From Brevundimonas naejangsanensis (lineage in GTDB: Bacteria; Pseudomonadota; Alphaproteobacteria; Caulobacterales; Caulobacteraceae), in contig NZ_CP015614.1 of NCBI RefSeq assembly GCF_000635915.2, forward strand, positions 2,277,501 to 2,341,500: a stretch of 64,000 bases of DNA. Direction: 5' to 3'. Under the pieces are notes generated by a model that was given only the letters and a program-made list of their open reading frames with translations, was not told the origin of the DNA and made no database searches. Positions 28,711-37,272 of the stretch are shown here, piece by piece (the stretch's first letter is position 1; every line of letters begins with the position of its first letter). The translations under genes were made by a program, and so were the position numbers.

Positions 28711-29636
28711 CCGCCCCCTGCATGACTTCGCAGGACGCCCTGGCCGCCTGGCTGGAGCATCTGGCGCATGAGCGCCGCCTGTCGTCGCGCACGCTCGAGG
28801 CCTATGGCCATATCGGGCGGCTGTATCTGGCCTTTCTGGAGCGCCATCGCGGCGGGGCGCAGAGCGCGGCCGAGCTCGGCTCGGTCACGGCGGCCGAGGC
28901 GCGCGCCCACCTGGCCGAGCGCCGCAGCGGCGAGCGCCCGCTGAACGCCCGCTCGCTCAGCCAGACCCTGGCCGCCATCCGGGGCTTTCACGCCTTCCTC
29001 GACCGACGGCTGGGCGTGGCGACGCCGCAACTGACCCTGGTGCGCGGGCCCAAGGTCAAGCCCTCCCTGCCCCGACCGATCAGCGAGGATCAGGCGAAGG
29101 GCCTGCTGCATGAACCCGAGGCCGACCCCGACATGGAGCCGTGGGAGGCGGCGCGCGACCGCGCCGTCCTGACCCTGCTCTACGGTTGCGGCCTGCGGAT
29201 TTCGGAGGCCCTGTCGCTGACGCGGTCGGACGCCCCCCTGCCGGACAGCCTTCGCATCACCGGCAAAGGCGGCAAGACGCGCATGGTCCCCGTCTTGCCG
29301 CAGGTGCGCGAGGCGATCGACGCCTATCTTGCGCTCCAGCCCTTCGTCATCGACGCCGATCAGGCCCTGTTCCGGGCGCGGCGCGGCGGCCCTTTGAGCG
29401 CCCGTCATGTGCAGGCTACCGTGCAGCGGCTGCGCGGGCGGCTCGGCCTGCCCGCCTCCGCGACGCCCCACGCGCTGAGGCACAGCTTCGCCACCCACCT
29501 GCTGGGGGCGGGGGCCGATCTGCGTTCGATCCAGGAACTGCTGGGCCACGCCAGCCTGTCGACGACGCAGAAATACACCCAGGTCGACGCCGCCCGCCTG
29601 CTGGCCGCCTACTCGCAGGCGCACCCGCGCGGCTGA
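28692..29636 (+). CDS. xerC: Tyrosine recombinase XerC
   Basis: XerC with XerD resolves chromosome dimers at dif at the division septum. The N-terminal SAM-like domain (LAHERRLSSRTLEAYGHIGRL) and the catalytic domain are complete. Catalytic residues visible are Arg in GCGLRISEAL, Lys in TGKGGKTRMVP, the HALRHS motif, His in LGHASLSTTQ and the nucleophile Tyr in KYTQVDAARL. ATG 28692 gives 314 residues with a 19-base overlap of DUF484; ATG 28722 (MTSQDAL) is also possible. Confidence 0.95.
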   Translation: MAAGSLTAPCMTSQDALAAWLEHLAHERRLSSRTLEAYGHIGRLYLAFLERHRGGAQSAAELGSVTAAEARAHLAERRSGERPLNARSLSQTLAAIRGFHAFLDRRLGVATPQLTLVRGPKVKPSLPRPISEDQAKGLLHEPEADPDMEPWEAARDRAVLTLLYGCGLRISEALSLTRSDAPLPDSLRITGKGGKTRMVPVLPQVREAIDAYLALQPFVIDADQALFRARRGGPLSARHVQATVQRLRGRLGLPASATPHALRHSFATHLLGAGADLRSIQELLGHASLSTTQKYTQVDAARLLAAYSQAHPRG

Positions 29637-29680
29637 CCGCGGGGCGCCAGACCGCCAGGATCGCGCTTCCTGACGCCGTT

Positions 29681-29718
29681 CCAAACAAAACGGCGCGCCC
29701 CGTGCGGAGCGCGCCGTT
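29681..29718 (-). terminator. Rho-independent terminator of lpdA
   Basis: The 10-bp stem AACGGCGCGC/GCGCGCCGTT (29689-29698 and 29709-29718) is followed on the minus strand by TTTTGTTTGG. It lies about 26 bases past the lpdA stop and may also stop xerC transcripts. Confidence 0.85.
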
Positions 29719-29743
29719 CTGACTTCAAACGGAAGCCGGAGGC

Positions 29744-31156
29744 TTACGCCTGCATGGTCCAGCCTTCGACGCCCATGGCCGCCTGACGGACGGCTTCGGA
29801 GCGGGTCGGGTGGGGGTGGCAGGTGCGGGCGATGTCCTCGGACGAGCCGCCGAAGGCCATGGTCATGCAGGCCTCGCCGATCAGCTCGCCGGCCTGCGGG
29901 CCGTAGATGTGGACGCCCAGAACCTTGTCGGTCGCGGCGTCGGCCAGGACCTTCACGAAGCCCTCGGTCTCGTGGTTGATCTTAGCGCGGCTGTTGGCGG
30001 CGAAGGGGAACTTGCCCTTCTTGTAGTTGACGCCCGCGGCCTTCAGCGCCTCTTCGGTCTTGCCGACCCAGGCCACTTCCGGGCCGGTGTAGATGACCGA
30101 CGGCACCAGGTCATAGTCGACGTGGCCCGGCTTGCCCGCGATCAGTTCGATCACGGCCACGGCGTCTTCCTCGGCCTTGTGGGCCAGCATCGGGCCGTGC
30201 GTCACGTCGCCGATGACCCAGACGCCCGGCGCCGAGGTCTTGAAGTGGTCGTTGGCGATGAAGCCGCGCTGATCCGGCGTGACGCCGACCGTCTCCAGCC
30301 CCAGGCCTTGCGTGTAGGGGCGGCGGCCGATGGCGACCAGCACCACGTCGCCCTTCAGCGTCTCCGCCGCGCCGCCCTTGGCCGGCTCCAGCGTCAGTTC
30401 AACGCCGTCCTTGGAGGTCTGGGCGCCGGTGACCTTGGTCCCCATGCGGAAGGTCATGCCCTGCTTGGTCAGGCCGCGCTGGAAGGCGGTGGCGACTTCG
30501 CCGTCCATGCCCGCGCCGACCTTGTCGAGGAACTCCACGACCGTGACCTGGGCGCCCAGGCGGCGCCAGACCGAGCCCAGCTCAAGGCCGATCACGCCCG
30601 CGCCGATGACGATCAGATGCTTGGGCACCTTGGGCAGGAACAGGGCGCCGGTCGAGTCGATGACCTTGCCGTCCTCGAAGGCGACGCCCGGCAGGGGGGT
30701 CGGCTCGGAGCCGGTGGCGATGATGATGTTCTTGGTCTCCAGCGTGGTCTTGGCGCCGCCCTCGGCTTCGACCTCGACCTTGCCCTGACCCGTGATGCGG
30801 CCGAAACCCTTCACCACGTCGACCTTGTTCTTCTTCATCAGGAATTCGATGCCCTTGGTCAGGGCTTCGACGCTGTCGTCCTTGGCCTTGTGCATCTGGG
30901 AAAGGTTCAGCTTGGGCTTCACCTCGATGCCGATGCCGGCGAACTCGACGTTGGCGGCCTCATACAGCTCCGAAGCGTGCAGCAGGGCCTTGGAGGGCAT
31001 GCAGCCGACGTTCAGGCAGGTGCCGCCCAGCGTGGCGCGCTTCTCGACCAGGGCGGCCTTGAGGCCCAGTTGGCCGGCGCGGATGGCGGCGTTGTAGCCG
31101 CCCGGCCCGCCCCCGATGATCACCACGTCATAGGTCTGGGAAGCGGCGTCGGCCAT
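29744..31156 (-). CDS. lpdA: Dihydrolipoyl dehydrogenase (E3)
   Basis: This FAD enzyme reoxidises dihydrolipoamide in the pyruvate and 2-oxoglutarate dehydrogenase complexes. The redox disulfide is in GGTCLNVGCMPSKALLH. The FAD site is VVIIGGGPGGYNAAIRAGQLG, the NAD site is VIGAGVIGLELGSVWRRLG, and the C-terminal catalytic pair is in CHPHPTRSEA. The length from ATG 31156 is 470 residues; the ATG has GAGGACC upstream. No E1/E2 genes are adjacent. Confidence 0.97.
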   Translation of the reverse strand: MADAASQTYDVVIIGGGPGGYNAAIRAGQLGLKAALVEKRATLGGTCLNVGCMPSKALLHASELYEAANVEFAGIGIEVKPKLNLSQMHKAKDDSVEALTKGIEFLMKKNKVDVVKGFGRITGQGKVEVEAEGGAKTTLETKNIIIATGSEPTPLPGVAFEDGKVIDSTGALFLPKVPKHLIVIGAGVIGLELGSVWRRLGAQVTVVEFLDKVGAGMDGEVATAFQRGLTKQGMTFRMGTKVTGAQTSKDGVELTLEPAKGGAAETLKGDVVLVAIGRRPYTQGLGLETVGVTPDQRGFIANDHFKTSAPGVWVIGDVTHGPMLAHKAEEDAVAVIELIAGKPGHVDYDLVPSVIYTGPEVAWVGKTEEALKAAGVNYKKGKFPFAANSRAKINHETEGFVKVLADAATDKVLGVHIYGPQAGELIGEACMTMAFGGSSEDIARTCHPHPTRSEAVRQAAMGVEGWTMQA

Positions 31157-31314
31157 GAGGTCCTCTGATCGGTCTGGCGCTGGATACGAAATGCGCTGGG
31201 AAGGAAGCGGCGCGGACACTAGCGCCGCTCCCGGCGGGGTCAACCGCCAGGCTCCATATAGGCCGCGATCGCGCGCGGGGCCATGCGGACGGAGACACAA
31301 TGGGCGGAAAAGCG

Positions 31315-31348
31315 AAACGGGGCCCGATCTTGCGACCGGACCCCGTTT
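31315..31348 (-). terminator. Terminator hairpin of tRNA-Gly
   Basis: A 12-bp stem (AAACGGGGTCCG with CGGGCCCCGTTT on the minus strand, one G-T pair) ends 14 bases past the tRNA CCA end. It is followed by CGCTTTTCC. Confidence 0.75.
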
Positions 31349-31361
31349 TCCACGCTTCGAC

Positions 31362-31436
31362 TGGAGCGGGCGAGGCGATTCGAACGCCCGACCCTCACCT
31401 TGGCAAGGTGATGCTCTACCCCTGAGCTACGCCCGC
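31362..31436 (-). tRNA. tRNA-Gly (anticodon GCC)
   Basis: On the minus strand a 7-bp acceptor stem GCGGGCG/CGCCCGC, a D-arm (AGCTCAGGGGTAGAGC), an anticodon stem CACCTT-GCC-AAGGTG and a T-arm with GTTCGAATC are all present. The discriminator base is U and the CCA end is encoded. GCC reads GGC/GGU glycine codons, GGC being dominant in this GC-rich genome. A promoter lies upstream and a terminator downstream, so it is a single-gene unit. Confidence 0.98.
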
Positions 31437-31480
31437 ACTCCGTTGGGAGCGATGTGCTGCTCCCCGTCGAGGAAGGGGCG

Positions 31481-31508
31481 TATAGCGGACCGACTTCGGA
31501 TCGCGCAA
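31481..31508 (-). promoter_or_regulatory. Candidate promoter of tRNA-Gly
   Basis: On the minus strand TTGCGC (31503-31508) and GCTATA (31481-31486) are 16 bases apart. This places the transcription start about 38 bases ahead of the tRNA 5' end. Confidence 0.55.
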
Positions 31509-31657
31509 GCCCCTTTTTCGATTTTCGTCCAATCCGTCGATTTTTTTCGAATAGCCCTGAAACTTCACACGAAAACGGCCCCCGAAACGCCCGCGCGGAC
31601 GCCTCGGAGGCCGCTTCAAAGCGCCGCCGCCTGCCGCCGCTACGCGCCCCGCCCGCT

Positions 31658-31692
31658 CAAGCAGCGAGCCGCCGCGCGGCGAGCGTTAGCGG
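31658..31692. repeat. Short hairpin repeat, family E copy 2
   Basis: The sequence CAAGCAGCGAGCCGCC-GCGCGGCGAGCG-TTAGCG matches the unit at 24960-24995 outside the core. The core itself changed from CCGGCGG to CGCGCGG style while remaining self-complementary. It lies just past the SDR gene stop. Confidence 0.6.
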
Positions 31693-31709
31693 CCTTGCCG
31701 CTCCTCGCC

Positions 31710-32492
31710 TTAGCGAGGCGCGAGACGGATCGCCCCGTCCAGACGGATGCACTCGCCGTTGATGTAGGTGTTCTCGGCCAGATGCAGGGCCAGGGCGGCG
31801 TAGTCGGCCGGCGTGCCGAGGCGCTTGGGGAAGGGGATCATGGCGGCCAGGGCGTCCTGCACCTTCTGGTCCATGCCCGCCATCATCGGCGTCCACATGA
31901 TGCCCGGCAGGATGGTGTTGACCCGCACGCCCTCGTTCATCAGGTCGCGCGCGACCGGCAGGGTCATGGCGTAGACGCCGCCCTTTGACGCCGAATAGGC
32001 CGCCTGGCCGATCTGGCCGTCCTGAGCCGCGACCGAGGCGGTGTTGATGATCAGGCCGCGCTCGCCGTCCTCCATCGGCTCCAGCGTGACCATGCCCGCC
32101 GCCGACTGCGACAGAACGCGGAAGGTGCCGAACAGGTTGATCGAGACGGTGCGCTCGAACTGGGCCATGTCGTGGGCGCGGATCTCGCCGGTGTCCTTCT
32201 TGCGGCTGACGGTCTTCTGGCCGGTGGCGATCCCGGCGCAGTTGACGGTCAGGCGCTCCTGGCCGTGGGCGGCGCGCGCCTTGGCGAAGCCGGCGGAGAC
32301 GCTGTCGTCCGACGTCACGTCGACCTTGCAGAAGACGCCGCCGATCTCCTGGGCGATGACCTCGCCGCGCTCCTCGTTCAGGTCGAACAGGGCGACCTTG
32401 ACGCCCTTGGCCGCCAGGGCGCGCGCCGTGCCTTCGCCAAGGCCCGAAGCCCCGCCCGTCACCACCGCCGCGATCGAAGCGTCGAGTTTCAT
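31710..32492 (-). CDS. SDR family dehydrogenase, HSD10 / 3-hydroxyacyl-CoA dehydrogenase type II-like
   Basis: The 260-residue NAD-dependent short-chain dehydrogenase has the Rossmann motif TGGASGLGEG, the NAG-equivalent VNCAGIA, the catalytic Ser in INTASVAAQDG and the YxxxK pair in AAYSASKGG. The segments IRAHDMAQFERTVSINLFGTF and RLGTPADYAALALHLAENTYINGECIRLDGA resemble type II 3-hydroxyacyl-CoA dehydrogenases, which act in fatty-acid or branched-chain amino-acid oxidation. The exact substrate is inference. It is divergent from the YkvA gene with a 54-base gap. Confidence 0.9.
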   Translation of the reverse strand: MKLDASIAAVVTGGASGLGEGTARALAAKGVKVALFDLNEERGEVIAQEIGGVFCKVDVTSDDSVSAGFAKARAAHGQERLTVNCAGIATGQKTVSRKKDTGEIRAHDMAQFERTVSINLFGTFRVLSQSAAGMVTLEPMEDGERGLIINTASVAAQDGQIGQAAYSASKGGVYAMTLPVARDLMNEGVRVNTILPGIMWTPMMAGMDQKVQDALAAMIPFPKRLGTPADYAALALHLAENTYINGECIRLDGAIRLAPR

Positions 32493-32546
32493 GGAAGTCG
32501 TCCTATATTCGATTGAACCGAGTGCTCGTGCGAGGATTTAGCGGCC

Positions 32547-32951
32547 ATGACCGCAAAGACCAACGGAATGTCGCCTGATGACGCCATCAATCCTGACAAG
32601 GCCCTGGTTCCCGCCGTGCAGAAGGTGAACGAGTTGCGCGTGCGCAAGGGCTTCTGGCCCAAGATGCGGCACACCGCCGCCCGCATCCCCTTCGCCCAGC
32701 AGGCGGTCGCCGCCTGGTACGCGGCCCAGGACCCCAAGACCCCGCTGGCGGCCAAGGGCCTGATCCTGGGGGCGCTGGCCTATTTCGTCATGCCGGTGGA
32801 CGCCATTCCCGACATCTTCGCCGGCATCGGCTTCACCGACGACGCGGCGGTGATCGCCGCCGTGCTGGCCACCCTGGGCGCGCACCTGAAGCCGCGCCAC
32901 CACGATCAGGCGGCGCAGGCGCTGAAACGTCTGCGGGAGGACGAGGAATAA
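32547..32951 (+). CDS. YkvA family protein (DUF1232)
   Basis: The family signature YFVMPVDAIPD lies in a hydrophobic hairpin (KGLILGALAYFVMPVDAIPDIFAGIGFTDDAAVIAAVLATLG), so the protein is probably membrane-associated. It is 134 residues with a polar N-terminus. The molecular role of YkvA proteins is not established. Its stop lies next to a family B repeat. Confidence 0.88.
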   Translation: MTAKTNGMSPDDAINPDKALVPAVQKVNELRVRKGFWPKMRHTAARIPFAQQAVAAWYAAQDPKTPLAAKGLILGALAYFVMPVDAIPDIFAGIGFTDDAAVIAAVLATLGAHLKPRHHDQAAQALKRLREDEE

Positions 32952-33121
32952 ATCCTTCTCCCCTTGTGGGAGAAGGTGGGCGCCGGAGGCGCTCGGATGA
33001 GGGGTGTCGGCGCCTGGTCTGAAACCCTGTCGCCGTCCCTCTGCATCAATCACCTGAATGCCGCGCTCACACCCCTCATCCGGCCCTGACGGGCCACCTT
33101 CTCCCACAAGGGGAGAAGGAT
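32952..33121. repeat. Long inverted-repeat element, family B copy 1
   Basis: The termini are a perfect 28-bp inverted repeat (32952-32979 against 33094-33121). Each arm contains the smaller palindrome CTTCTCCC-CTTGT-GGGAGAAG. An inner inverted pair (CGGATGAGGGGTGT against ACACCCCTCATCCG) lies inside. The element fills the gap between convergent ykvA and the oxidoreductase. A second copy is at 38933-39097. It has no coding capacity. Confidence 0.85.
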
Positions 33122-33128
33122 GCTCCGA

Positions 33129-34130
33129 TCAATCTTCCACCTTCACCACGATCTTGCCGACAGCCGTGCGGTCGCTAAGGGCCTGGATGGCCTCGTGGGC
33201 GCGTTCCAGCGGGAAGGTGCGGCTGACGCGCGGCTTGATCTTGCCCTCGGCGTAGAGCTGCATCAGCTCGGCCATGTTGGCGGCGTGGGCCTTGGGGTCG
33301 CGGGCGACGGCGGCGCCCCAGAAGACGCCGATGACCGACACCGACTTCAGCAGCGTCAGGTTCAGCGGCAGGGACGGAATCCCCGCCGGGAAACCCACCA
33401 CCAGATAGCGCCCGTTCCAGTCCATCGCGCGCAGGGCCGGCTCGGCGTAGTCGCCGCCCACCCCGTCGAAGACCACATCGGCACCGTCGCGGCCGGTCGA
33501 CAGCTTGAACTCGCCCGACAGCGTCTTCTGCGCCGCCTTGTCCATCGGGCCGGACGGGTAGATCAGGCCGTTGTCGGCTCCCAACTCCAGCGCGAACTCC
33601 ACCTTGTCGTTGGTCGAGGCGGCGGCGACCACGCGTGCGCCCATCGCCTTGCCCAGCTCGACGGCGGCAGCCCCGACGCCCCCCGCCGCGCCCAGCACCA
33701 GCAGGGTCTCGCCCGGCTGCAGCTGCGCCCGGTCCTTCAAGGCGTAGTAGCTGGTGCCATAGGTCATGATGAAGCCGGCGGCGGTCTCATAGTCCATGCT
33801 GTCGGGAATGGGGATCAGGGTCTCGGCCCTGACCTTCAGTCGCTCGACCATGCCGCCCCAGCCGGGCACGGCGACGACCCGGTCGCCCCGGAACACGCCC
33901 TTCACCCCCTCGCCGACGGCGTCGACCACGCCCGCGACCTCGGCCCCCGGTGCGAAAGGGCGCTCGGGCCTGAACTGGTATTTGTCGGCGATGATCAGGG
34001 CGTCGGGATAGTTGACGCCCACCGCCTTGACCTCGATCACCACCTCGCCCGGTCCGGGCGTGGGGTCCATGACCTCCTCGACGACAAGCGATTCCGGGCC
34101 GCCGGGAGCCTTGGACAGGACTGCGCGCAT
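33129..34130 (-). CDS. NADPH:quinone oxidoreductase family protein (zinc-free MDR)
   Basis: This medium-chain reductase of the quinone oxidoreductase (zeta-crystallin-like) group has 333 residues. Visible blocks are VGVNYPDALIIADKYQFRP, PFAPGAEVAGVV, the cofactor site VLGAAGGVGAAAVELGKAMGA and the C-terminal RTAVGKIVVKV. The catalytic-zinc ligands of alcohol dehydrogenases are absent. Substrates are probably quinones or enones; this is family-level inference. Confidence 0.92.
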   Translation of the reverse strand: MRAVLSKAPGGPESLVVEEVMDPTPGPGEVVIEVKAVGVNYPDALIIADKYQFRPERPFAPGAEVAGVVDAVGEGVKGVFRGDRVVAVPGWGGMVERLKVRAETLIPIPDSMDYETAAGFIMTYGTSYYALKDRAQLQPGETLLVLGAAGGVGAAAVELGKAMGARVVAAASTNDKVEFALELGADNGLIYPSGPMDKAAQKTLSGEFKLSTGRDGADVVFDGVGGDYAEPALRAMDWNGRYLVVGFPAGIPSLPLNLTLLKSVSVIGVFWGAAVARDPKAHAANMAELMQLYAEGKIKPRVSRTFPLERAHEAIQALSDRTAVGKIVVKVED

Positions 34131-34239
34131 TAGGAACTCTCTTCAGCCACCCCCGCCGGCCATGGCGCCGACACGCCAGCGACGCTAATCAGCCTGCGGC
34201 CCGATGCAAAGAGGCCGAACAGGTTCTGAGGAGACGATC

Positions 34240-35115
34240 ATGGCGAAACCCGCCCTCATCCTTCACGGCGGCGCCGGGGCCCGGCGCGAGCGCAACTACG
34301 ACGCCGAGGTCGCCAACATGCGCCAGGTGGTCGAGGCGATGAAGGCGCGGCTGGACGCCGGCGCCTCGGCGCTGGACGTGGCGGTCGAGGCCGTCGTCAT
34401 GCTCGAAGACTCCGGCCTCTACGTCGCCGGGCGCGGCGCCTCGCCCAATCTGGCGGGCGAGTATGAGCTGGACGCCAGCCTGATGGACGGCGCGACCGGC
34501 AAGGCCGGGGCCGTGGCCGCCCTGCAGGGGTTCCGCAACCCGGTCGTCGCCGCCCGCGCGGTGATGGACCGCACCCCCCACGTCATGCTGGCCGGAAGCG
34601 GCGCCGCCCGCTTCGCCGCGGAACAGGGCCTGACGCGCGTGGAGGACCCCGCCGCCTGGTTCACCGGCGCGGGCAAGGGCGAGGACAACCACCCGCCCAG
34701 CATGTTGAGCCACGGCACCGTCGGCTGCTGCGTGCTGGACAGCCAGGGCCGTCTGGCGGCCGCCACCTCGACCGCGGGCGTGTTCGGCAAGATGCCGGGC
34801 CGCGTCGGCGACACCCCCATCCCCGCCGCCGGGACTTGGGCCGACGAGCACGCCGCCGTCTCCTGCACCGGCCAGGGCGAATATTTCATCCGCGTCGCCG
34901 CCGCCGCCCGCACCGCCTTCGGCGTCGCCGCCGGTCATTCGCTGGCCGAGGCCTCTCAGAGCGTGGTCGACCGCATCGGCGCCCTCGGCGGCGACGGCGG
35001 CCTGATCGCCCTGGACCGGGAGGGGAACATCGCCGCACCCTACAACAGCCAGGGCATGAAGCGCGCCTGGCTGGCGACCGACGGCCTAATCGGGGTCGAA
35101 GTGTTCGAGCGGTGA
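34240..35115 (+). CDS. Isoaspartyl peptidase / L-asparaginase (Ntn hydrolase)
   Basis: This plant-type asparaginase hydrolyses isoaspartyl dipeptides and asparagine. It is made as a precursor that cleaves itself before a threonine, here T160 in SHGTVGCCVLD, giving alpha and beta chains. Other family marks are LILHGGAGA near the N-terminus and CTGQGEYFIR and GGDGGLIALD in the beta chain. ATG 34240 has GAGGAGA upstream, and the length is 291 residues. A 22-bp palindrome follows the stop. Confidence 0.94.
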   Translation: MAKPALILHGGAGARRERNYDAEVANMRQVVEAMKARLDAGASALDVAVEAVVMLEDSGLYVAGRGASPNLAGEYELDASLMDGATGKAGAVAALQGFRNPVVAARAVMDRTPHVMLAGSGAARFAAEQGLTRVEDPAAWFTGAGKGEDNHPPSMLSHGTVGCCVLDSQGRLAAATSTAGVFGKMPGRVGDTPIPAAGTWADEHAAVSCTGQGEYFIRVAAAARTAFGVAAGHSLAEASQSVVDRIGALGGDGGLIALDREGNIAAPYNSQGMKRAWLATDGLIGVEVFER

Positions 35116-35121
35116 ACCGTC

Positions 35122-35143
35122 GCGAGGGCGGCGCCGCCCTCGC
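35122..35143. terminator. Perfect 22-bp palindrome after the isoaspartyl peptidase gene
   Basis: GCGAGGGCGGC is followed directly by its exact reverse complement, starting 7 bases past the stop. The stem is very stable but has no T-run. It may act as a 3' stabiliser or weak terminator. Confidence 0.5.
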
Positions 35144-35200
35144 CTCCTCCCCATCTGCGCCGCGCCCGACCGGTCCTGCGCCCGTCCTCGACCGTGACCC

Positions 35201-35236
35201 GGGGCCTCAGCTCGGGCCTGACCTGGGGCCTGATCT
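35201..35236 (+). repeat. Three imperfect 12-bp tandem repeats
   Basis: The units GGGGCCTCAGCT, CGGGCCTGACCT and GGGGCCTGATCT follow each other without gaps in the leader of the BCCT transporter gene, about 55 bases ahead of its start. They could be chance GC-rich duplication or regulator half-sites. Confidence 0.5.
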
Positions 35237-35291
35237 GCAGCAGGGTCGGCGAAGGGCTGGAACAATAAGCTTCGCCGGGCGCTTGGCCCCC

Positions 35292-37202
35292 ATGCTGACG
35301 ACCAAGATGAACCCCCGCGTCTTCTGGGGGGCCAGCGCGATTGCGGGCGGGCTGCTGCTGCTCGCCCTGATGGCGCCCGCTACGTCCGACCTGCTGTTCG
35401 GGCGCGCCCAGGCCTGGGTCATAGACACGTTCGGCTGGTTCTACGTGGCCTCGGTGGCGGGCTTCCTGCTGTTTGTGGCGGTGCTGGCGGTCGGGCCGAC
35501 CGGACGGCTGAAGCTGGGGCCGGACGACGCCGAGCCGGACTTTCCCTATGTCTCCTGGCTGGCCATGCTGTTCGCGGCGGGCATGGGCATCGGCCTGATG
35601 TATTTCGCCGTGGCCGAGCCGGTTCAGCACTACATCGCCCCGCCCGAGGCCCAGCCCGACACGCTGAACGCCGCGCGCGAGGCCATGGTCATCACCTATA
35701 CCCACTGGGGCGTGCATGCCTGGGCCATCTACGCCGTGGTCGGCCTCAGCCTGGGCTATTTCGCGCACAGGAAGGGTCTGCCCCTGACCATGCGGTCGAG
35801 TCTCTATCCCCTACTGGGCAAGCGGGTGAATGGTTGGCTGGGCGATGCGGTCGACATCTTCGCCATCTGCGGCACGCTGTTCGGCATCGCCACCTCCCTG
35901 GGGCTGGGCGTGGCGCAGATGAACTCGGGACTGAACTACGTCTTCGGCGTGCCCAGCCATGTGATGATGCAGGTCGGGCTGATCGCCGTGGTCATGGGTG
36001 CGGCGACGATCTCGGTCCTGACGGGCGTAGACAAAGGGGTGCGGCGACTGTCCGAGTTGAACCTCGTCATCGCCGTCTGCCTGATGCTGTTCGTGCTGAT
36101 CGCGGGGCCGACGCTGTTCCTGCTGCGGGCCTATGTGCAGAATTTCGGCCTGTATCTGGATCATTTCTTCGTCCGCACCTTCACCCTCTACGCCTATGAG
36201 CCGCGCGCCTGGATGGCGGACTGGACCCTGTTCTACTGGGCCTGGTGGATCGCCTGGTCGCCGTTCGTCGGCATGTTCATCGCCCGCATCTCACGCGGGC
36301 GGACCGTTCGGGAATTCCTGATCGGCGTGCTGCTGGTGCCGTCGGCTTTCACCTTCCTGTGGATGACGGTCTTCGGCAATTCGGCCATGAGCCTGGACCT
36401 GAGCGTGGCGGCGGGGGCGATCTCGGAGGCCGTTCAGGCGGACCTGTCGACGGCCCTGTTCCGCTTCCTGGAGTATCTGCCGGGGACGGCGATCACCTCG
36501 ATCCTGGCCATCGCCCTGGTGGCGGTCTTCTTTGTCACCTCGGCGGATTCAGGCTCTCTGGTGATCGACACCCTGGCCTCGGGCGGCGCCGAGGACACGC
36601 CGCGTTGGCAGCGCATCTACTGGTGCCTGGTGCAGGGGCTGGCGGCGGCCCTGCTGCTGCTGGCCGGCGGGCTCGGCGCCCTGCAGGCGGCGACACTGGT
36701 GGCGGCCCTGCCCTTCGCCGTCATCATGATCCTGGCCTGTTTCGGCTTGGCGCGGCAGATGAACGCCGACCTGAAGGGCGAGGCCGTCGAGACCGACGCG
36801 GCGCCGCTGCGCGAACAGCTCAAGCGCATCCTAGCCCCCGCCAGCCGCCGCGATATTGATCGCCAGATCGCACGCCACGGCGCCCCGGCGCTGGAAGAGG
36901 TGCGCGCCGCCGTGGCCGCCGAGGGGCTGGAGAACAGCGAAGTGCAGAGCGACGAGAACGGCGTCTGGCTGAGGGTCGAGCACGCCAACGGACGGGACTT
37001 CCTGTATCGACTGGGCGCCCGGTCGCGACCTCGCCCCGCCCTGACCGCGCTGGAGGCCCCCGAAAGCCGCCGGGCGCTGGAGTGGCGGCTCAGCGCCGTG
37101 ACCGGCGACGGCGCCCGCCCGCGCGACGTGACCGGCTTTACCCGCGCCCAGATCGTGGCGGACGTGCTGGAGCACCTGCAACGCTGGCGGCTGGCCGCCT
37201 AG
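35292..37202 (+). CDS. BCCT family transporter (choline/betaine type, BetT-like)
   Basis: This inner-membrane importer of trimethylammonium compounds uses a sodium or proton gradient. The 636 residues have about twelve membrane segments, the family stretch FAAGMGIGLMYFAVAEPVQHY, and the substrate-site region WTLFYWAWWIAWSPFVGMFIARISRGRT. A C-terminal cytoplasmic domain of about 130 residues follows, as in the osmoregulated BetT branch. ATG 35292 begins just before helix I; ATG 35307 is also possible. Choline versus betaine cannot be decided here, and no bet genes are adjacent. Confidence 0.92.
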   Translation: MLTTKMNPRVFWGASAIAGGLLLLALMAPATSDLLFGRAQAWVIDTFGWFYVASVAGFLLFVAVLAVGPTGRLKLGPDDAEPDFPYVSWLAMLFAAGMGIGLMYFAVAEPVQHYIAPPEAQPDTLNAAREAMVITYTHWGVHAWAIYAVVGLSLGYFAHRKGLPLTMRSSLYPLLGKRVNGWLGDAVDIFAICGTLFGIATSLGLGVAQMNSGLNYVFGVPSHVMMQVGLIAVVMGAATISVLTGVDKGVRRLSELNLVIAVCLMLFVLIAGPTLFLLRAYVQNFGLYLDHFFVRTFTLYAYEPRAWMADWTLFYWAWWIAWSPFVGMFIARISRGRTVREFLIGVLLVPSAFTFLWMTVFGNSAMSLDLSVAAGAISEAVQADLSTALFRFLEYLPGTAITSILAIALVAVFFVTSADSGSLVIDTLASGGAEDTPRWQRIYWCLVQGLAAALLLLAGGLGALQAATLVAALPFAVIMILACFGLARQMNADLKGEAVETDAAPLREQLKRILAPASRRDIDRQIARHGAPALEEVRAAVAAEGLENSEVQSDENGVWLRVEHANGRDFLYRLGARSRPRPALTALEAPESRRALEWRLSAVTGDGARPRDVTGFTRAQIVADVLEHLQRWRLAA

Positions 37203-37272
37203 GTCAGACTCCCCCTTGGCCCCGGAGACGGGCGGCGGTAGCGTCGCCGCTCAGTCTTCGGGAGCGTTCTTG

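Noticed and set aside
32952..33121. Insertion sequence
   Set aside because: It has inverted termini but no transposase frame and only ~170 bases; treated as a non-coding repeat.
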